Part shown: positions 11,476 through 23,642 of the stretch, piece after piece
Layout of the letters: every line of letters starts with the position of its first letter
How positions within the stretch are numbered: position 1 is the stretch's first letter
Source of the DNA: Siphonodentalium dalli
Lineage: Eukaryota; Mollusca; Scaphopoda; Gadilida; Siphonodentaliidae
NCBI GenBank assembly: GCA_032622095.1
Contig: CP136061.1
Coordinates: 8,274,447-8,338,446 of the forward strand
Direction of reading: 5' to 3'
DNA length: 64,000 nt
Program-made: the position numbers and the translations under genes
The notes under the pieces: generated by a model
Told to the model about the DNA's origin: nothing
What the model saw: only the letters and a program-made list of their open reading frames with translations
The model's database searches: none

Positions 11476-12354
11476 ATAAGATGTGAGTCAGTGACATGCC
11501 ATGTTCGTTGAGAAGTCAAACTGCCATAATAATTAAAATTTTCACAATGTTACCTAAGCAATTCTTATAGATATATCTTTCTTTATAACAAAGAGAGCGT
11601 GCGACAAATGACGTCATGTGGGTATTTCCGCAGATAAGGGAAACTCCCTCATTATTATACCATTATTATACCATTATCATATCATTATCATAGCATTTGC
11701 ATTCGTTATTCGGAAACTTTCGGCTCTTCTCGTCACATGTATTAGATTCGAGTCGACAAAAATCCGTCGTTTGAAACCAAGACGGATTTCAGACGCATCA
11801 CCGACGAAGATTCGTCTGAATTGGACGGAGATTCGTCTGTGGTGCGTCTGACACGGATCTAATTGTTTCAAACGTCGCATTGTGTACCAGACCCACAATT
11901 GTATTAAATGCGTCAAAAATGCGACGTTTGAAACAATTAGATCCGTGTCAGACGCACCACAGACGAATCTCCGTCCAATTCAGACGAATCTTCGTCGGTG
12001 ATGCGTCTGAAATCCGTCTTGGTTTCAAACGACGGATTTTTGACGACTCGAATCTAATACATGTGACGAGAAGAGCCGATAGTTGCCGAAGAACGAATGC
12101 AAATGATATGATAATGATATGATAATGGTATAATAATGAGGGGGCTCCCCTTATCTGAGGAAATACCCACATGCCGTCATTTGTCGCACGCTCTCTTTGT
12201 CATAAAGAAAGATATATCTATAAGCATTGCTTAGGTAACATTGTGCAAATTGTAATTATTTTGGTAGTTTGATTCCTCAACGAATAAAGAATAAAGAATT
12301 GAACGAACATGGCATGTCACTGACTCACATATTATAATGGATATATTATCAATG

Positions 12355-13065
12355 TTTTAGAATAATCCATATATACCGGTATAAGGGGTAGGGGTTGTAG
12401 CAACTGATTTATAATAATTCATATATACCGATATTCCTTATTGTAAGGAATAGGCGTGGTAGTCTCTGATGTATAATAATTAATATTTACCTGTATTACT
12501 TATTATAAGGGGCATTTATAATCATTCATATATACCGATACTACTTATTATGAGGGGTAAAGGGGTGGTAACCTCATATTTATAATAATTCATATATTCA
12601 GGTATTACTTGTTATAAGGGGCAGAGTGGTAGCCTATGATTTATAATAATTTATATATACCGGTATTCATTATTATAAGGGGTAGGGGTGGTAGCCTCAG
12701 ATTTATAATAATTAATATAAACCGGTATTACTTATTATGAGGGGTAGGGATGGTAGCCTATGATTTATAATAATTCATAGATACCGGTATTCCTTATTAT
12801 AAAGGATATATAGGTGGTAGCCTATGATTTATAATATATAATTAATATATTCCGGTATTCCTCATTACAAGGGGTAGGGGTGGTACCACTGATCTTATTT
12901 ATAATATTTCATATATACCGGCATTACTTATTATGAGGGGTATAGGGGTGGTAACCTCTTATTTATAATAATTCTTATATTCCGGTATTCCTTATTATAA
13001 GGGTAGGGGTGGTAGTCTCTTATTTATAATAATTCTTGTATACCTGTATTTACATGCATGGTATA
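12355..13065. repeat. ~60-bp AT-rich array, right arm (inverted copy)
   Basis: Same unit as 10765-11475 in reverse complement, with GGGGTAGGGGTGGTAGCC between TTATTATAA and ATTTATAATAATTCATA. Unit order is close to a mirror image of the left array. Confidence 0.85.
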
Positions 13066-13669
13066 CACATATATGGCAATTGGTTGCACGATATAACATT
13101 TATTTGTAGCGCCTATTATATTATATTATATAACTATATTTACTATATATATACATCCTCATATACATATATGCACATATATTCGCGCTGCAATCGCGCA
13201 TATATTTATACATAATTTATACTGTATTTTAGTATATATATGTATAATATACCGGTATATATAGGCCTCTATATCTACGCGTGACCATTTTGTGAAGGTA
13301 ACATGGAGTGCACCTTTAAATAAATCGACCGATGTATTAGATTCGACGCGACAAAGATGCGTCCGTCTGAAACAAAATTGACCGCAGACGCATCACCGAC
13401 GGATTTAATACAATTAGATTCGAGTCGACAAAAATCCGTCGTTTGGAACGGGCCTTAGCGGATCATCGTTAAAGTTGTTGGTAGGTAATATTTTTTATTA
13501 GCTGGCATTTGGCATCACGGATCAAAATAAACTGTCTTGGTGGTCTTTTTCATTGCTGGGTAAAGCCATCTCCGTTGTAATATACTATAGGTAGTTTTGT
13601 ATTAATTCAAAGCATTCTTTAGAGCACGGACTTCGCTGAAAACACATTTCTCTAGCTTCGAGAACGGCC

Positions 13670-14640
13670 CTTGTCAGGGCCACCCAAAAATCTGGCAAAG
13701 ATGACTCTTACATAAGATTGTACATTTCACAACGCTACCGTCTTCGAATATATATTCGAAGACTTTCGCTTTTGTTAAAAATGCACTGGTAAAGTAAGAC
13801 ATTTCATGAACATTTTCTAAAATCCAGTGTGTACAGCGAAGGGGAACGCCATTCGCCTACCACACTGTCCTTAGAAGCTGAGAACTCGGAATGTTCGCGA
13901 ACTGTGTTACTTTTCTGTCAAGGGTAGTTTTTATTTGTTATTTATTATCAATACAAACATTGCACACTTTACGCTAACACATTACTCTTACATAAGATTG
14001 TATATTTCACAACGCTACCGTCTTCGAATATATTTTGTTAAAAAATGCACTGGTAAAGTAACACATTTCGTTAACGTCCCGATTTCTCGTCTTCCTAATC
14101 CAGTGTCTACAGCTAAGGGGAACGCCCTTCGCCCACAACACTGTCCGTGGAAGCCGTGGTCACTCTGGCCCAACCCTGTCTCGTAGTCACCCTGGCCCAC
14201 CACGCGACTCATGCATGGTCAATCTGGCTCACCTTCTTCCTCCTCAGCGGTTGCTCTGGCCCACCCCGTGGCTCATTCATGGTCACTCTGGCTTACCTCT
14301 GGGCTCGTGGTCAGTTTGGCCCCCCTGGGCTCGTGGTCTATGTGGCCCACCCCGGGGCTCGTGGTCACTCTCGCCCACCCCCTCCTCAGCGGGCACGTTG
14401 GCCCACCCCGTGGTCACTCCCTGGGGTCTATCCCTGTGGTCGTGGTAATTCTGGCCCACCAATGGGCTCGTGGTCACTGGCTTACCCTGGGCCAGTGGTC
14501 ATTGTGACCCACCCCCGTGGCTCGTGGCCGTAGTGATCGCGAGCTAGAGGTGGGTCAGAGTGACCGCCAACGAGGGGCACCACCCTCTCATCGACTGCCA
14601 TTCTGGGTCATGGGCCAGAATAACCACGAGCCAGGGAGAT
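13670..14640. repeat. Right arm of outer inverted repeat
   Basis: Reverse complement of 7855-9085: inner edge TCAGGGCCACCC, blocks with CTCGGAATGTTCGCGAAC near 13880, then the 28-bp array (GGCCCACCCCGGGGCTCGTGG) at 14150-14640. The C-rich reading frames across 14147-14533 are by-products of the repeat. Confidence 0.75.
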
Positions 14641-15857
14641 GGCATAACGTTCAAATAAAATAAGCAAGAAAGCCCCACGTTATTTCCGTATATTGGGTAC
14701 CGGGTTTACCATATATATCGTACTCGAAACTATTGGGTTCAAAGCGAGTTGAATATAAACGCTCTTTATATTTAGTTCATGTGTTATGGGTTTCTGGTAT
14801 CTTAATAAGATATTCCTTATGTCGAAACTTCCACACACGTTTTTATTGTCTGTGGGATTTCAGAGGTTTCGTTGGTAAAGCGACTCTGATGTGTGGGACA
14901 ATACACGCATGTCACATATACTATTATACTGTCAATTTTAGTAATTTTTATTAATAGGCCAGATTCGGTCCAGTTTGTTAATGTATGAATCGTGTATTTG
15001 AATTACCGTACGTACTTGATAACACAGAAGGGATCAATTGTTTGGAAATTATATACTGCGTCTGGTTCCGAAATTTTAATTAGAATAAAATGGTGGCTAA
15101 ATGTCGTCAGATGAGCTTCTGATCCTTTAACAGATATAGAGCAATCTATTATGCAGTTTCAGTCATTGAGCGGCTATCACAAACCTCTGGTGAGAAATAT
15201 CGCATGACATCATCAGGAAATTCTGGTCAACTGTAGCCTAAAAGATCAACTTGACATTTCTACTTCATGTGATCACCATAAGAAACGAAAAACACTCACC
15301 CACATTCAGACCAATAAATATATATAAATATTTATCACCTAAAAATGATCCATAACCTCGACAAAACATACTTAAATCAACAAATTGGACTCGAAACTAA
15401 CATCGGCTAATATAATTAAGGCATATGATGACGTTTCACGTAATTATGCATTGTTTGCCCGCGTAAAGAAATAGTCCCAGATAAATAAAGACTCTCTGGC
15501 GTATTCAATGGCGTATATTTAATTACATCGCTTTTCAAACCCTTCGTGCATTATGGGTTGTTGGAAAAACACTGGAAGTCATGGTATTTTGTGACATAGC
15601 TTACGGAATGTAAACAGACAACAAACCGGAAGTCAAAGGTCACCTGGCACTATTTCCTGGTATTAAACGAACTGTGTCTCAGAAGGTGCCCATAGAGTAA
15701 TAGAAAACAGCTGAACTCATAAAATCATTTCCGCCGTAATGGTTCCCAGTATGCAACATAATTCAAATTGCATATATGTGACCCGCCATATAACTCACAG
15801 GGAGCCTCACACAGATGGAAGCATGCACTACATAGTGTCGTCTGCTCCAGGCTGTGC
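14641..15857. other. Intron 1 sequence, little recognised
   Basis: Mostly unique AT-rich DNA. Near 15780-15850 a piece with CCGCCATATAACTCACAGGGAG and GTGTCGTCTGCTC resembles segments inside the inverted-repeat element that follows. Confidence 0.35.
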
Positions 15858-16616
15858 GGGGCTCTCTATGGGTTAATAGACCCGCCATATCAAACCCAGT
15901 CGTAAGTCGGGATTTGTTTTACCATAGGTCGCCTCGCATATATAAGAGAATGCATTGGCCTAACAATTGTTTATAATTTTTTTTAAATAAATGTTTCTTA
16001 CAATTTTTAGGACATAAAATTAAAAAAAACATCCATTACCCTGCAGGGAGCCCCACATATATATAGAAGCATACAGAAGAGTGTCGTCTGCTCATGTTTG
16101 GCTGGGGCTCTGTATGGGTGAAATTATAAAATTGTTAAAGAATACAAGAACAAATTAAAATTAAAATTGTAAAAAAATATTAGGCCAATACATTCTCTTA
16201 TATAAGCGAGGCGACATATGGTCGACTCGCATATATAAGAGAATGCATTGGCCTAACAATTGTTTATAATTTTTTTTAAATAAATGTTTCTTACAATTTT
16301 TAGGACATAAAATACAAAAAAACATCCATTACCCTGCAGGGAGCCCCACACATATATAGAAGCATACAGAAGAGTGTCGTCTGCTCATATTTGGCTGGGG
16401 CTCTGTATGGGTGAAATTATAAAATTGTTAAAGAATACAAGAACAAATTAAAATTAAAATTGTAAAAAAAATATTAGGCCAATACATTCTCTTATATATG
16501 CGAGGCGACCTATGGTCGACTCGCATATATAAGAGAATGCATTGGCATAGGGTAAAAAAAATCCCGACTTACGACTGGGTTTGATATGGCGGGTCTATTA
16601 ACCCACAGAGAGCCCC
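15858..16616. mobile_element. Inverted-repeat element with GACCCGCC arms
   Basis: Arms of about 66 bp, 15858-15923 and 16551-16616, are near-perfect inverted copies (GGGGCTCTCTATGGGTTAAT ... GACCCGCCATATC ... GTCGTAAGTCGGGA). The interior is two direct copies of a ~300-bp block with the TATATAAGAGAATGCATTGG palindrome also found in the piggyBac-like miniature elements. No coding region. Confidence 0.75.
15925..16540. repeat. Two direct ~300-bp copies inside the inverted-repeat element
   Basis: 15937 onward and 16228 onward share nearly identical sequence: GCATATATAAGAGAATGCAT, CATCCATTACCCTGCAGGGA, GTGTCGTCTGCTCAT, and GGCCAATACATTCTCTTATA. Very few differences, so the duplication is recent. 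Confidence 0.85.
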
Positions 16617-16795
16617 TTAAGTGGGCCTTTAAAATAACACAATATACTATATTTAGAAATCATTATAATTATATCATTCCTATTATACATCCACATGTCA
16701 TGCCACTTGGATTGTATTTCATTATTCTTGTTTGTTTCAATATATAATAATTATGTATAAACCATCCGTCAGGATTCCTGCTCAATTTGTTTCAG

Positions 16796-17026
16796 CTCGC
16801 ACAGCATCGAACATCGCCCTCCGGAAGACAGCCTGGCAGATCAGCACCCTGATAGGAGGCGTCGCACCACGTGCTGTTGATGGGAATCGTAACTCTAACT
16901 GGGCAGGGCGGTCATGTACTCACACGAGTGTCGCGAGTACAGGTCAGATCAATCCTTGGTGGATCGTTGACTTGGGCGAAATTTACGTAATCAAACATTG
17001 GATAATCGTCAACAGGGCGACGTTTG
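16796..17026 (+). CDS. Exon 2: N-terminal half of F-type-lectin-like (F5/8 type C) domain
   Basis: 231 bp, 77 codon equivalents, phase 1 at both ends: acceptor TTGTTTCAG at 16787-16795, donor TTTG|GTAAGT at 17026/17027. The peptide has the landmarks of the F5/8C-type fucolectin fold: SNIALRKTAWQ, AVDGNRNSNW, SCTHT, NPWWIVDLG and IVNRATFG. In classical F-type lectins the NR is followed by GD and paired Cys as part of the fucose-contact motif; here it reads NRATFG, so the Asp and Cys pair are missing and fucose binding is doubtful. Follows the signal-peptide exon at 1816 and joins in frame to the exon at 20679. Its mirror paralogue is 59602-59826 on the minus strand. A short tandem array begins only ~10 bp after the donor. 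Confidence 0.88.
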
Positions 17027-17035
17027 GTAAGTCTC

Positions 17036-17220
17036 ATCCGCTAAAATGTCCAATTAAGGATGTGTGTGCTAAAATGTCATATTGAGGCAGGTTGTGTGCG
17101 AAAAACTGTCATATTAAGGCGAGCTGGTGCGCTAAAATGCTCTACTATTGCCAGTGTTGCGCTAAACTGTCCCATTACGTTGGGATGTTTGCACTAAACT
17201 TTCTATTGAGGGTGATGTAT
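17036..17220 (+). repeat. ~35-bp degenerate tandem repeat just downstream of exon 2 donor
   Basis: GCTAAAATGTC-type cores (GCTAAAATGTCC, GCTAAAATGTCA, GCGAAAAACTGTCA, GCTAAAATGCTC, GCTAAACTGTCCC, CACTAAACTTTC) recur every 30-40 bp, each followed by ATTA or ATTG. Six degenerate units. Confidence 0.75.
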
Positions 17221-19202
17221 ACGTGGTCCCCATTTAGAATAAGAAAACAATAGGGGTTTCGTGTTTACACTGTATGTCGAATGAAAAACAAGAATGTGGT
17301 CATACCGATTAATTTTTGATAATTTTTGACAGCATTTCTTAATCAAGAAAAAATTATTTCTTTGTCAAGAAAAATTTTCTTGCGATAGAAAACTTGTATT
17401 TTCTTACGATAGTGAAAACAATAAGAAAACCATTTTCTTATTTTAGAAAACCTTTCTTTGTATTCTCAGAGCAAGCATTTACTGTTGGCCCGCATAAATT
17501 GAAAGCACAGCGAGGACGAAGAGGTCACCATGAAAAGGCACAATCCAGGACCACTTGCAATAGAAACGCCAAAGTTACATATATAATGGTTTCTAACAAT
17601 GTAAACACGTGTTTTTGTTCCTCTTCGTTCAAGGGGTATCTGGAGGGCCAGTTGTCAACATGCGAATAACCTAAGGTGTCATAACTGCTATGCTTGCTTA
17701 ATAAAACGACAATAGTGCTCAATTCTGAAAACAAGCACGTTTTACATTCGCTACTCAATTGTTCTGGAGTTTACTTGCACTCATTAATTCGCATTGCATG
17801 ATTTTATTTAACAAATGTGAACTATGTTTTCCAATAATGTATTAATTAATAGAGTTATCTATCCTAATAGGATTTTCTTATTTTGAGAAGAAAGAACTTA
17901 AAATAAGATCTGTTTTCTTGATGATATGTGTAAGTTTTTATTAGTTAAGAAAGCAGGTATCTAAGTTAAGACAAGCTAACTGACTCTGACAAATATGCAT
18001 TATTTACTGGGGAATCATTTGGGATGTTGTTAGTTATTCTTGTTTGATATATGAACAGATGGTTGTGTCAGATTGGGTGATCACATTTGTTTCTTTCTTT
18101 ATATTTGATTACGCTGATGGCATGTATTTGTTATGGGTATTGTATTGAATGAATTATATCAGTATGCATCCTGCTGTGTTTAGAATGGGTGTTGCCGGCG
18201 TGAAAATAGTTTTATTCTTCAACAAATAAACATAAACAAACATTCAGTGATCCAAGTCTGGTAACTTAATATGTTATTCTCTAAATCATGTTTTATAATA
18301 TCATAATACAAATCTGAATGTATTGAATGACATGATCACCTTTTCCAACAAAATAAAAATGGTCTTGGATTCTAAAACCTTTTTTTCCAAACGCAGAACA
18401 ACAAATCACTTGATCACATTTTCTTACACAAAACAAATTGTGTACGCTAAATATGTTTTCTTGACATTTTACGTCCGTACTCATAGTCCATGAACTGGTA
18501 GGACCCCTCGTGCACCCCCACTACTTAACTACTTTGGTATTTTCATGTACCCTAATATATACTGGTCAGAAATAAACGATGTCAACAGCAAATAGTTTGG
18601 ATCCTATTGTAGCTACTGGGTCAAAGTTTATCAATGAAAACGTTATATTTATATTGATACCAGTTGATAGAGTACTGACTTATATTAGCCAAGATGTCTA
18701 GTTACAATGCGATTACGTAATATTACATATATGTTTAGTTGTTTGCAATATATAATGCATTACATCATAAATATTGACATGTGTATGTGTACGTGTTGCA
18801 CGACCCCTGTCCTGAAATTACAATATATCAAATAGCTACTTATGCCGCCATTGATGCAGACTCGTCTTATCATACAATTAAAGATGTTCCTATATGGAAA
18901 CACATAACAATAAGATGCTTACGTCACCATGCGTCACGGGTATACGTGCATTTATAATTCCACTGCATGCCATCCATAAACTATGTGTTAGCATAATTCA
19001 TCACCGATCGCAAAAAGTCATTTCATTTACAAGGGGACATTAACAGTGTGACAATTAACATCCAACGTAAGCTTTGATAAGCATAAATGTAGGATTTGTC
19101 AGATTCGTACCTCAGTTGACGCAATATTCGAATAAACTCGACACAAAATACAGTAACAATGTCAACGATCTGACAAGCCCGGGTTTTACCATGACGAAGT
19201 AA
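17221..19202. other. Intron 2 sequence, no gene
   Basis: AT-rich intron. AAGAAAA/TTTTCTT words are dense at 17320-17460 and 17865-17960, without clear tandem order. No domain is recognisable in the open frames. Confidence 0.4.
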
Positions 19203-19645
19203 CCCTTTACCCAACAGAACGGCCCTGTGCCAATGCATTTTCTCTTATATATGCGAATCGACCATAGGTCGCCTCGCATATATAAGAGAATGCATTGGCT
19301 TAACACATATTAAAAATAATAAAAGTGTCAAAGAATGTAGAAAAATATTATAAAAATTGTTAAAAAATGTAAGAAAACATTATAAAATTGTTCAAGAATG
19401 TAAGAAAAAATGGTAAAAAGTGTTAGGCCAATGCATTCTCTTATATATGCGAGGCGACCTATGGTCGACTCGCATATATAAGAGAATGCATTGGCACAGG
19501 GCATAACTGTAACCATCACAATGTGGTCAATGAACCGGTTCCAATGATATCCATATTTGTATGGTGTTATTGAGACAGACGGAAGATATTTTAGGCTGTT
19601 GAAGCTTTATTTGGGCGTTTTTGGCCGGTTTGTTTGGGTAAAGGG
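19203..19645. mobile_element. piggyBac-like miniature element (diverged target site)
   Basis: Begins CCCTTTACCCAACAGA and ends GGGTAAAGGG, with flanking GTAA and TTTA where TTAA is expected. Internally it has the palindrome GCATTCTCTTATATATGCGA twice in opposite orientation and the segment GGCCGGTTTGTTTGGG. It lies in reverse orientation relative to the copy at 38105-38467. No coding capacity. Confidence 0.75.
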
Positions 19646-20678
19646 TTTAAACGGTAATTTTCATTTGTATACGACGGATCTGACACTGATCGGTAGCTTA
19701 GTTCTGTATGTAAGCCCATGTATGCTGCATCAATAATGTTAGGCACTGTGCCTTCGCTGTAATGAACAGATCATGGATTCAAATAATGCAGTACTGTGTA
19801 TATACTGATCCCCACATGTGATGCCATAGAGACCAAGTCACATAAGAGCAACTTTAGAAAAAAAACTTTTCCCGTTGTATGTAATATATTGGAACAAACT
19901 AGATTTCGCAGTCTAATCTAAGTTGGCTACCGGCTTAAATAAACATATCACTAAGCTACCGATTCACCCCCCCCCCCAATTATTGTAATTATGGAAAACG
20001 ATAGCTGAAAATGATCCAATGCAGAATCAGGTGTGGATATAGTGACTTGTACTGAGATTTAGAAATCACACATCCGCGAACGCAATTGGCGCATGTCGCT
20101 ACGTTACGAAGATGCGCACATTTGTATACAATCTTATACAATGAGCATATCTCCGAACTATTTAATAGACTTTCCGAATTTATAAATATAGCACTGAATC
20201 ACTTAGTACTTGCAAAGATGTCAGACAATTTTTTTGGACAGGTATAAACACTGGCATAATTATAATATTAGTGCCAGAGGCTACTCCCCACAAATATTTA
20301 CACACTAGCCACCCACCACAAATATCTAAACACCCGACACCCCACATCATCTACCAATATATACACACCAGCCCCCCCCCCACACACGTCATCTACACAC
20401 CACACCAACCACTCCCCGCCCACCACAGTACATTCTGTTTTTCATGTACCTAATTGCTAATAGTTCTGCTATCATACAATGATAATGTATTTGTTGCACA
20501 CGTTACAGGAGCGTGACTCCGTGTAAGTTGTAAACACAATTTGCCTCAATTCCATGTGTATGCATTATTCATATACATTAAACTATGCTTGTAGTATCTG
20601 CAAACATAACTTTAATTTCATGATTCAAGTTTCTGAATTAGGTTAAGTGAAGTGATTTGCTTTTGTATTGTGTTCCAG
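19646..20678. other. Intron 2 sequence, CA/C-rich tracts only
   Basis: A C-run lies near 19968 and a CACCA/CCACAC-rich stretch at 20275-20430. No gene. Confidence 0.4.
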
Positions 20679-20924
20679 GATATCGCCTTAACAATTTCAC
20701 TATAGACGTGTCAATCACATATGGACCTGAAGGAGGATTGTTCAATGACCGGTGTTACCACTACCCCGGGACTGCGCCCAGTGGAGCCACACTAGACGAG
20801 CCTTGTAGTGGAGGCGTTATCGGAAGATATGTGAAAGTTCTAAAGATTGGACCAATACAAACAGGCGATCTGACCTTGTGTGAAGTGGAATTGTACGGCA
20901 AGCCATGCCCCGATTATGATCCAG
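20679..20924 (+). CDS. Exon 3: C-terminal half of F-type-lectin-like domain
   Basis: 246 bp, phase 1 on both sides: acceptor TTGTGTTCCAG ending 20678 and donor CCAG|GTGAAT after 20924 (weaker than GTGAGT). The peptide starts GYRLNNFTIDVSITYG, continues FNDRCYHYPG, SGATLDEPCSGG, RYVKVLKIG and ends TLCEVELYGKPC, which is the usual C-terminal signature of F5/8C fucolectin-like domains (calcium-loop/cystine region and the final CEVEVYG strand). With exon 2 it completes one domain of about 150 residues. It is exactly as long as its minus-strand paralogue at 39783-40028 and about half identical by eye. The next exon is the PAN-like exon at 29400. Confidence 0.9.
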
Positions 20925-21048
20925 GTGAATTTAGACAGTCATAAAAGGACGTCCAGACAAATGTGGGGTCTCAACGCGCTAATTTGGCCAAAATGTTCAG
21001 CGGTTGGAAATTAGATCACATTTCAGACCGAAAATAGTTTGCATCCAT

Positions 21049-21131
21049 TGCAACATTATTTAATATGAGATGTGTTGCTTAACACCATGTTGCAAATATT
21101 ATTTAATATGAAATGTGTTGCTTAACACCAT
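21049..21131 (+). repeat. 40-bp direct duplication
   Basis: TATTTAATATGAGATGTGTT and GCTTAACACCAT occur twice in a row, units about 45 bp. Confidence 0.8.
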
Positions 21132-21236
21132 TAGTCGATTATATGAAAAGCTTGAGACAACCGATGGAAAATTGGGGATGGGGTTGAACAAGTAATTGCC
21201 CAGACCTGGAAAGTTAGGTCTTATTATGCAACAAAT

Positions 21237-22495
21237 CCCCATACGCGGTCTCTTCCAGTCAGTTCCAAGTATACGCTCGTCTCCCGTCCGCTCGCGAAAT
21301 GCGAGATCTCCCTATTCCATCCTCGTACGCGCTCGTTTCACGTTCGTTCCCAATATACGGAAGTTTACCGCCCGTTCCGGGAATCCGGTAGCTTCCCGCC
21401 CGTTCCGGAATCCGGTAGAAGTTTGCCGCCCCCGGAATATTTTAGCTTCCCGCCCGTTCCGGAATCCGGTAGTTTTCCGCCCGTTCACCGAATGCGATAG
21501 TTTCCCGCCAGTTTTTGAAATGCGATCGTTTCATGTACGTTCCCAGTAAACGTTCGTTCACGCCCGTTATGGAATGAGGTAATTTCTCACCCGATTCAGA
21601 ATTCGGCAGTTTCCCGTCGTTTCTCTGCATGCGTTGGTTTCCCGCTCGTTCACTGGAAGCGATAGTTTCCGCATGTTCTCGAAATGCAGTAATTTATAAT
21701 CCGTTCCCGGAATGTGGTGGTTTCCCGCCGGTTCCAGAAATGTAGTAGGTTATCGCCCTTCCAGGCATTCGCTCGTTTCCCGTTCTTTCCCGGTATGCTG
21801 CCGTTTCACGTCCATTCCAGCCATGCGGACATTTCGCGTCTTTTCTCGTAATGTTGTGGTTTTTCCAGCCCGTTCCAGCGCTATGCATGCGGTCTTTTTG
21901 CGTATTTTCCCGGAATGTGGTGGTTTTCCGCCCTTCTCGGAATGCGGTAGCTTCTCGCCCGTTCCCGGAATGCGGTAGTCTCACACCGTTCCCGGTATGC
22001 TGTCGTTTCCCGTCCGTTCCAGGCGTAATGTCTCGGAATTTTCCCGACCATTCCTATAATTATATAATGCGGTAGATTCCCGCCCGTTCCCGGTGTGCGG
22101 TAATTTCCCGCCCCTATCCGGAATGCGGTATTTTCCCGCCCGTTTACGGAATGCCTTAGGTTATCACCCGTTCCCGGTATGCTGCCGTATCCATTCCTTT
22201 CCGTGCTTGCGGTCTTTTCCGAAAGCGAGGATTTCCCACCATGCAGTCGCCGGAATGCAGTATGTTCCCATTCATTCCCGGCATGATGTCGTTTCCCGCC
22301 CGTACCCGGTATGCTTTCGTTTCCCTCCGTCCCAAATGCATGTAGTCGTGTAGCTTCTTTTCACGGAATGCCAGTTCCTGTAATGCGGTCATTTCCCGCA
22401 CGTACCCAGTATACGCCCGTTCCCAGCCAGTTTCCGGTATACAGTCCCTTCCCGTTCGTTCGCGGTATGCGTTCGTTCCCGTCCGTTCACGATGT
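21237..22495. repeat. ~27-bp minisatellite (CCCGTTCCCGGAATGCGGT type), array A
   Basis: Roughly 45 diverged units with core CCCGCCCGTTCCCGGAATGC and GGTAGTTT. The last units (GTTCGTTCCCGTCCGTTCAC) are the same family as the array at 27303-27720. Multiple open frames on both strands are repeat artefacts (SRPFRNPV, FPSVPGMR). Confidence 0.88.
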
Positions 22496-22899
22496 CAGAG
22501 TGTTAATTTTTGAATTATTTTATTGTTTATCTACATTGGTTTGACTGTATCAGAGGTGTGCTTGGCTTCTATAGTATTCGCGTTAGGTTCGTCTCTTTGT
22601 TAGATTAGGCTTTCTCGCAATTCTAACCTTATTTTTGTATTAATCAGCTGGCTTTTCATATGCAACTTGTTAATTCTTGCCCAAGCGGGTGCTCATTAAT
22701 TACCATTCATCGCACGTATTCTAAGCTTTACTTTTAATAATTACTTATTTGCCAAACTGTTAATGCCAGTGTGGTGAACCGATATTTGATAATGCAAGTC
22801 TGTTAATCGAATCCCGCGTTGTTAATTAACACATGTGCATGCTTTGTATATAACAATGTGTACAACTGTGTTATGTTACTTTAATGTTCCGGAACTCCG

Positions 22900-23642
22900 C
22901 CGTTCAGTCACTTCCACATATTACAACCGGAGTTCCGATTGTTGTGTGGACCGCTTCCAACTACACTATTAAAACCACACAGTTTGTGTAGCCACTTGAT
23001 CGAGCACAACATTGTGTGGTGAATTGTGTGGCAAATGATCACACATCTGTTGTGTGGCGGTGGCGAACAAACTGTGTGGATCGACCAAACAACTTGTTCT
23101 TTGTAGGCACACATTAAATGTGTGCTAAGTTGCGCACAAGATTATGTGGATGCAGATGAACAGTTTATGTGTGGTAACTGACCTACATAGTTGTGTAGTT
23201 GACACACACAAAGATGTTTGGGTCCAGCACATTTATTTGTTCGTTGAATGGACACAATTATGTTTGCACTAAGGAAACAATATGTTCACCGCTACCACAC
23301 AAGATTGTATTGTTATTGTACACAATGTTGTTAGGCGAGACCACACATATGTGTTAATCAAATGCGTACACATTTGTGTGGTTGATCCAAACAATAGTGT
23401 TCACCGTCATTACACTATTTGTATTGTTTATGTACACAATGTTGTTGGGCAAGACTACACATATGTGTTAATCACATGCGTACACATTTGGGTGGTTGAT
23501 CCAAACAATAGTGTTCACCGCCATTACACTATTTGTATTGTTCTTGTACACGATGCTGTTGGGCAAGACAACACATATGTGTTAATTACATGTGTACAAA
23601 TTTGTGTGGTCGATCCAAACAATAGGCTGATAATCCTGCAAA
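22900..23642. repeat. TGTGTGG/CCACACA-rich region with 114-bp tandem repeat
   Basis: 22900-23280 is dense in TGTGTGG, CACACAA and AACATTGTGTGG words. From about 23290 to 23640 a 114-bp unit with ACACATATGTGTTAATCA, GATCCAAACAATAGTGTTCA and CTATTTGTATTGTT is repeated about three times. Similar CACATATGTGTG words return at 27075-27190. Confidence 0.8.

Larger units (their letters stand above)
9869..13455. mobile_element. 3.6-kb palindromic element with Harbinger-like ends
   Basis: Terminal inverted repeats start GGCCCGTTCCAAACGACGGA at 9869 and end with the reverse complement at 13455; both flanks carry TTA, consistent with the 3-bp TWA target duplication of PIF/Harbinger elements. The homology is not limited to the ends: nearly the whole element is a palindrome, arms about 9869-11880 and 11925-13455, with a ~40-bp centre. 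Motifs such as GACGGATTT and GACGCATC recur near both the ends and the centre. No transposase frame is visible, so it is non-autonomous. Superfamily assignment rests on end sequence and target size only. Confidence 0.75.

Noticed and set aside
14147-14533. 128-codon Pro/Gly/Trp-rich frame
   Set aside because: By-product of the 28-bp G/C-rich array; the inverted array at 7.9-8.4 kb gives similar artefacts.
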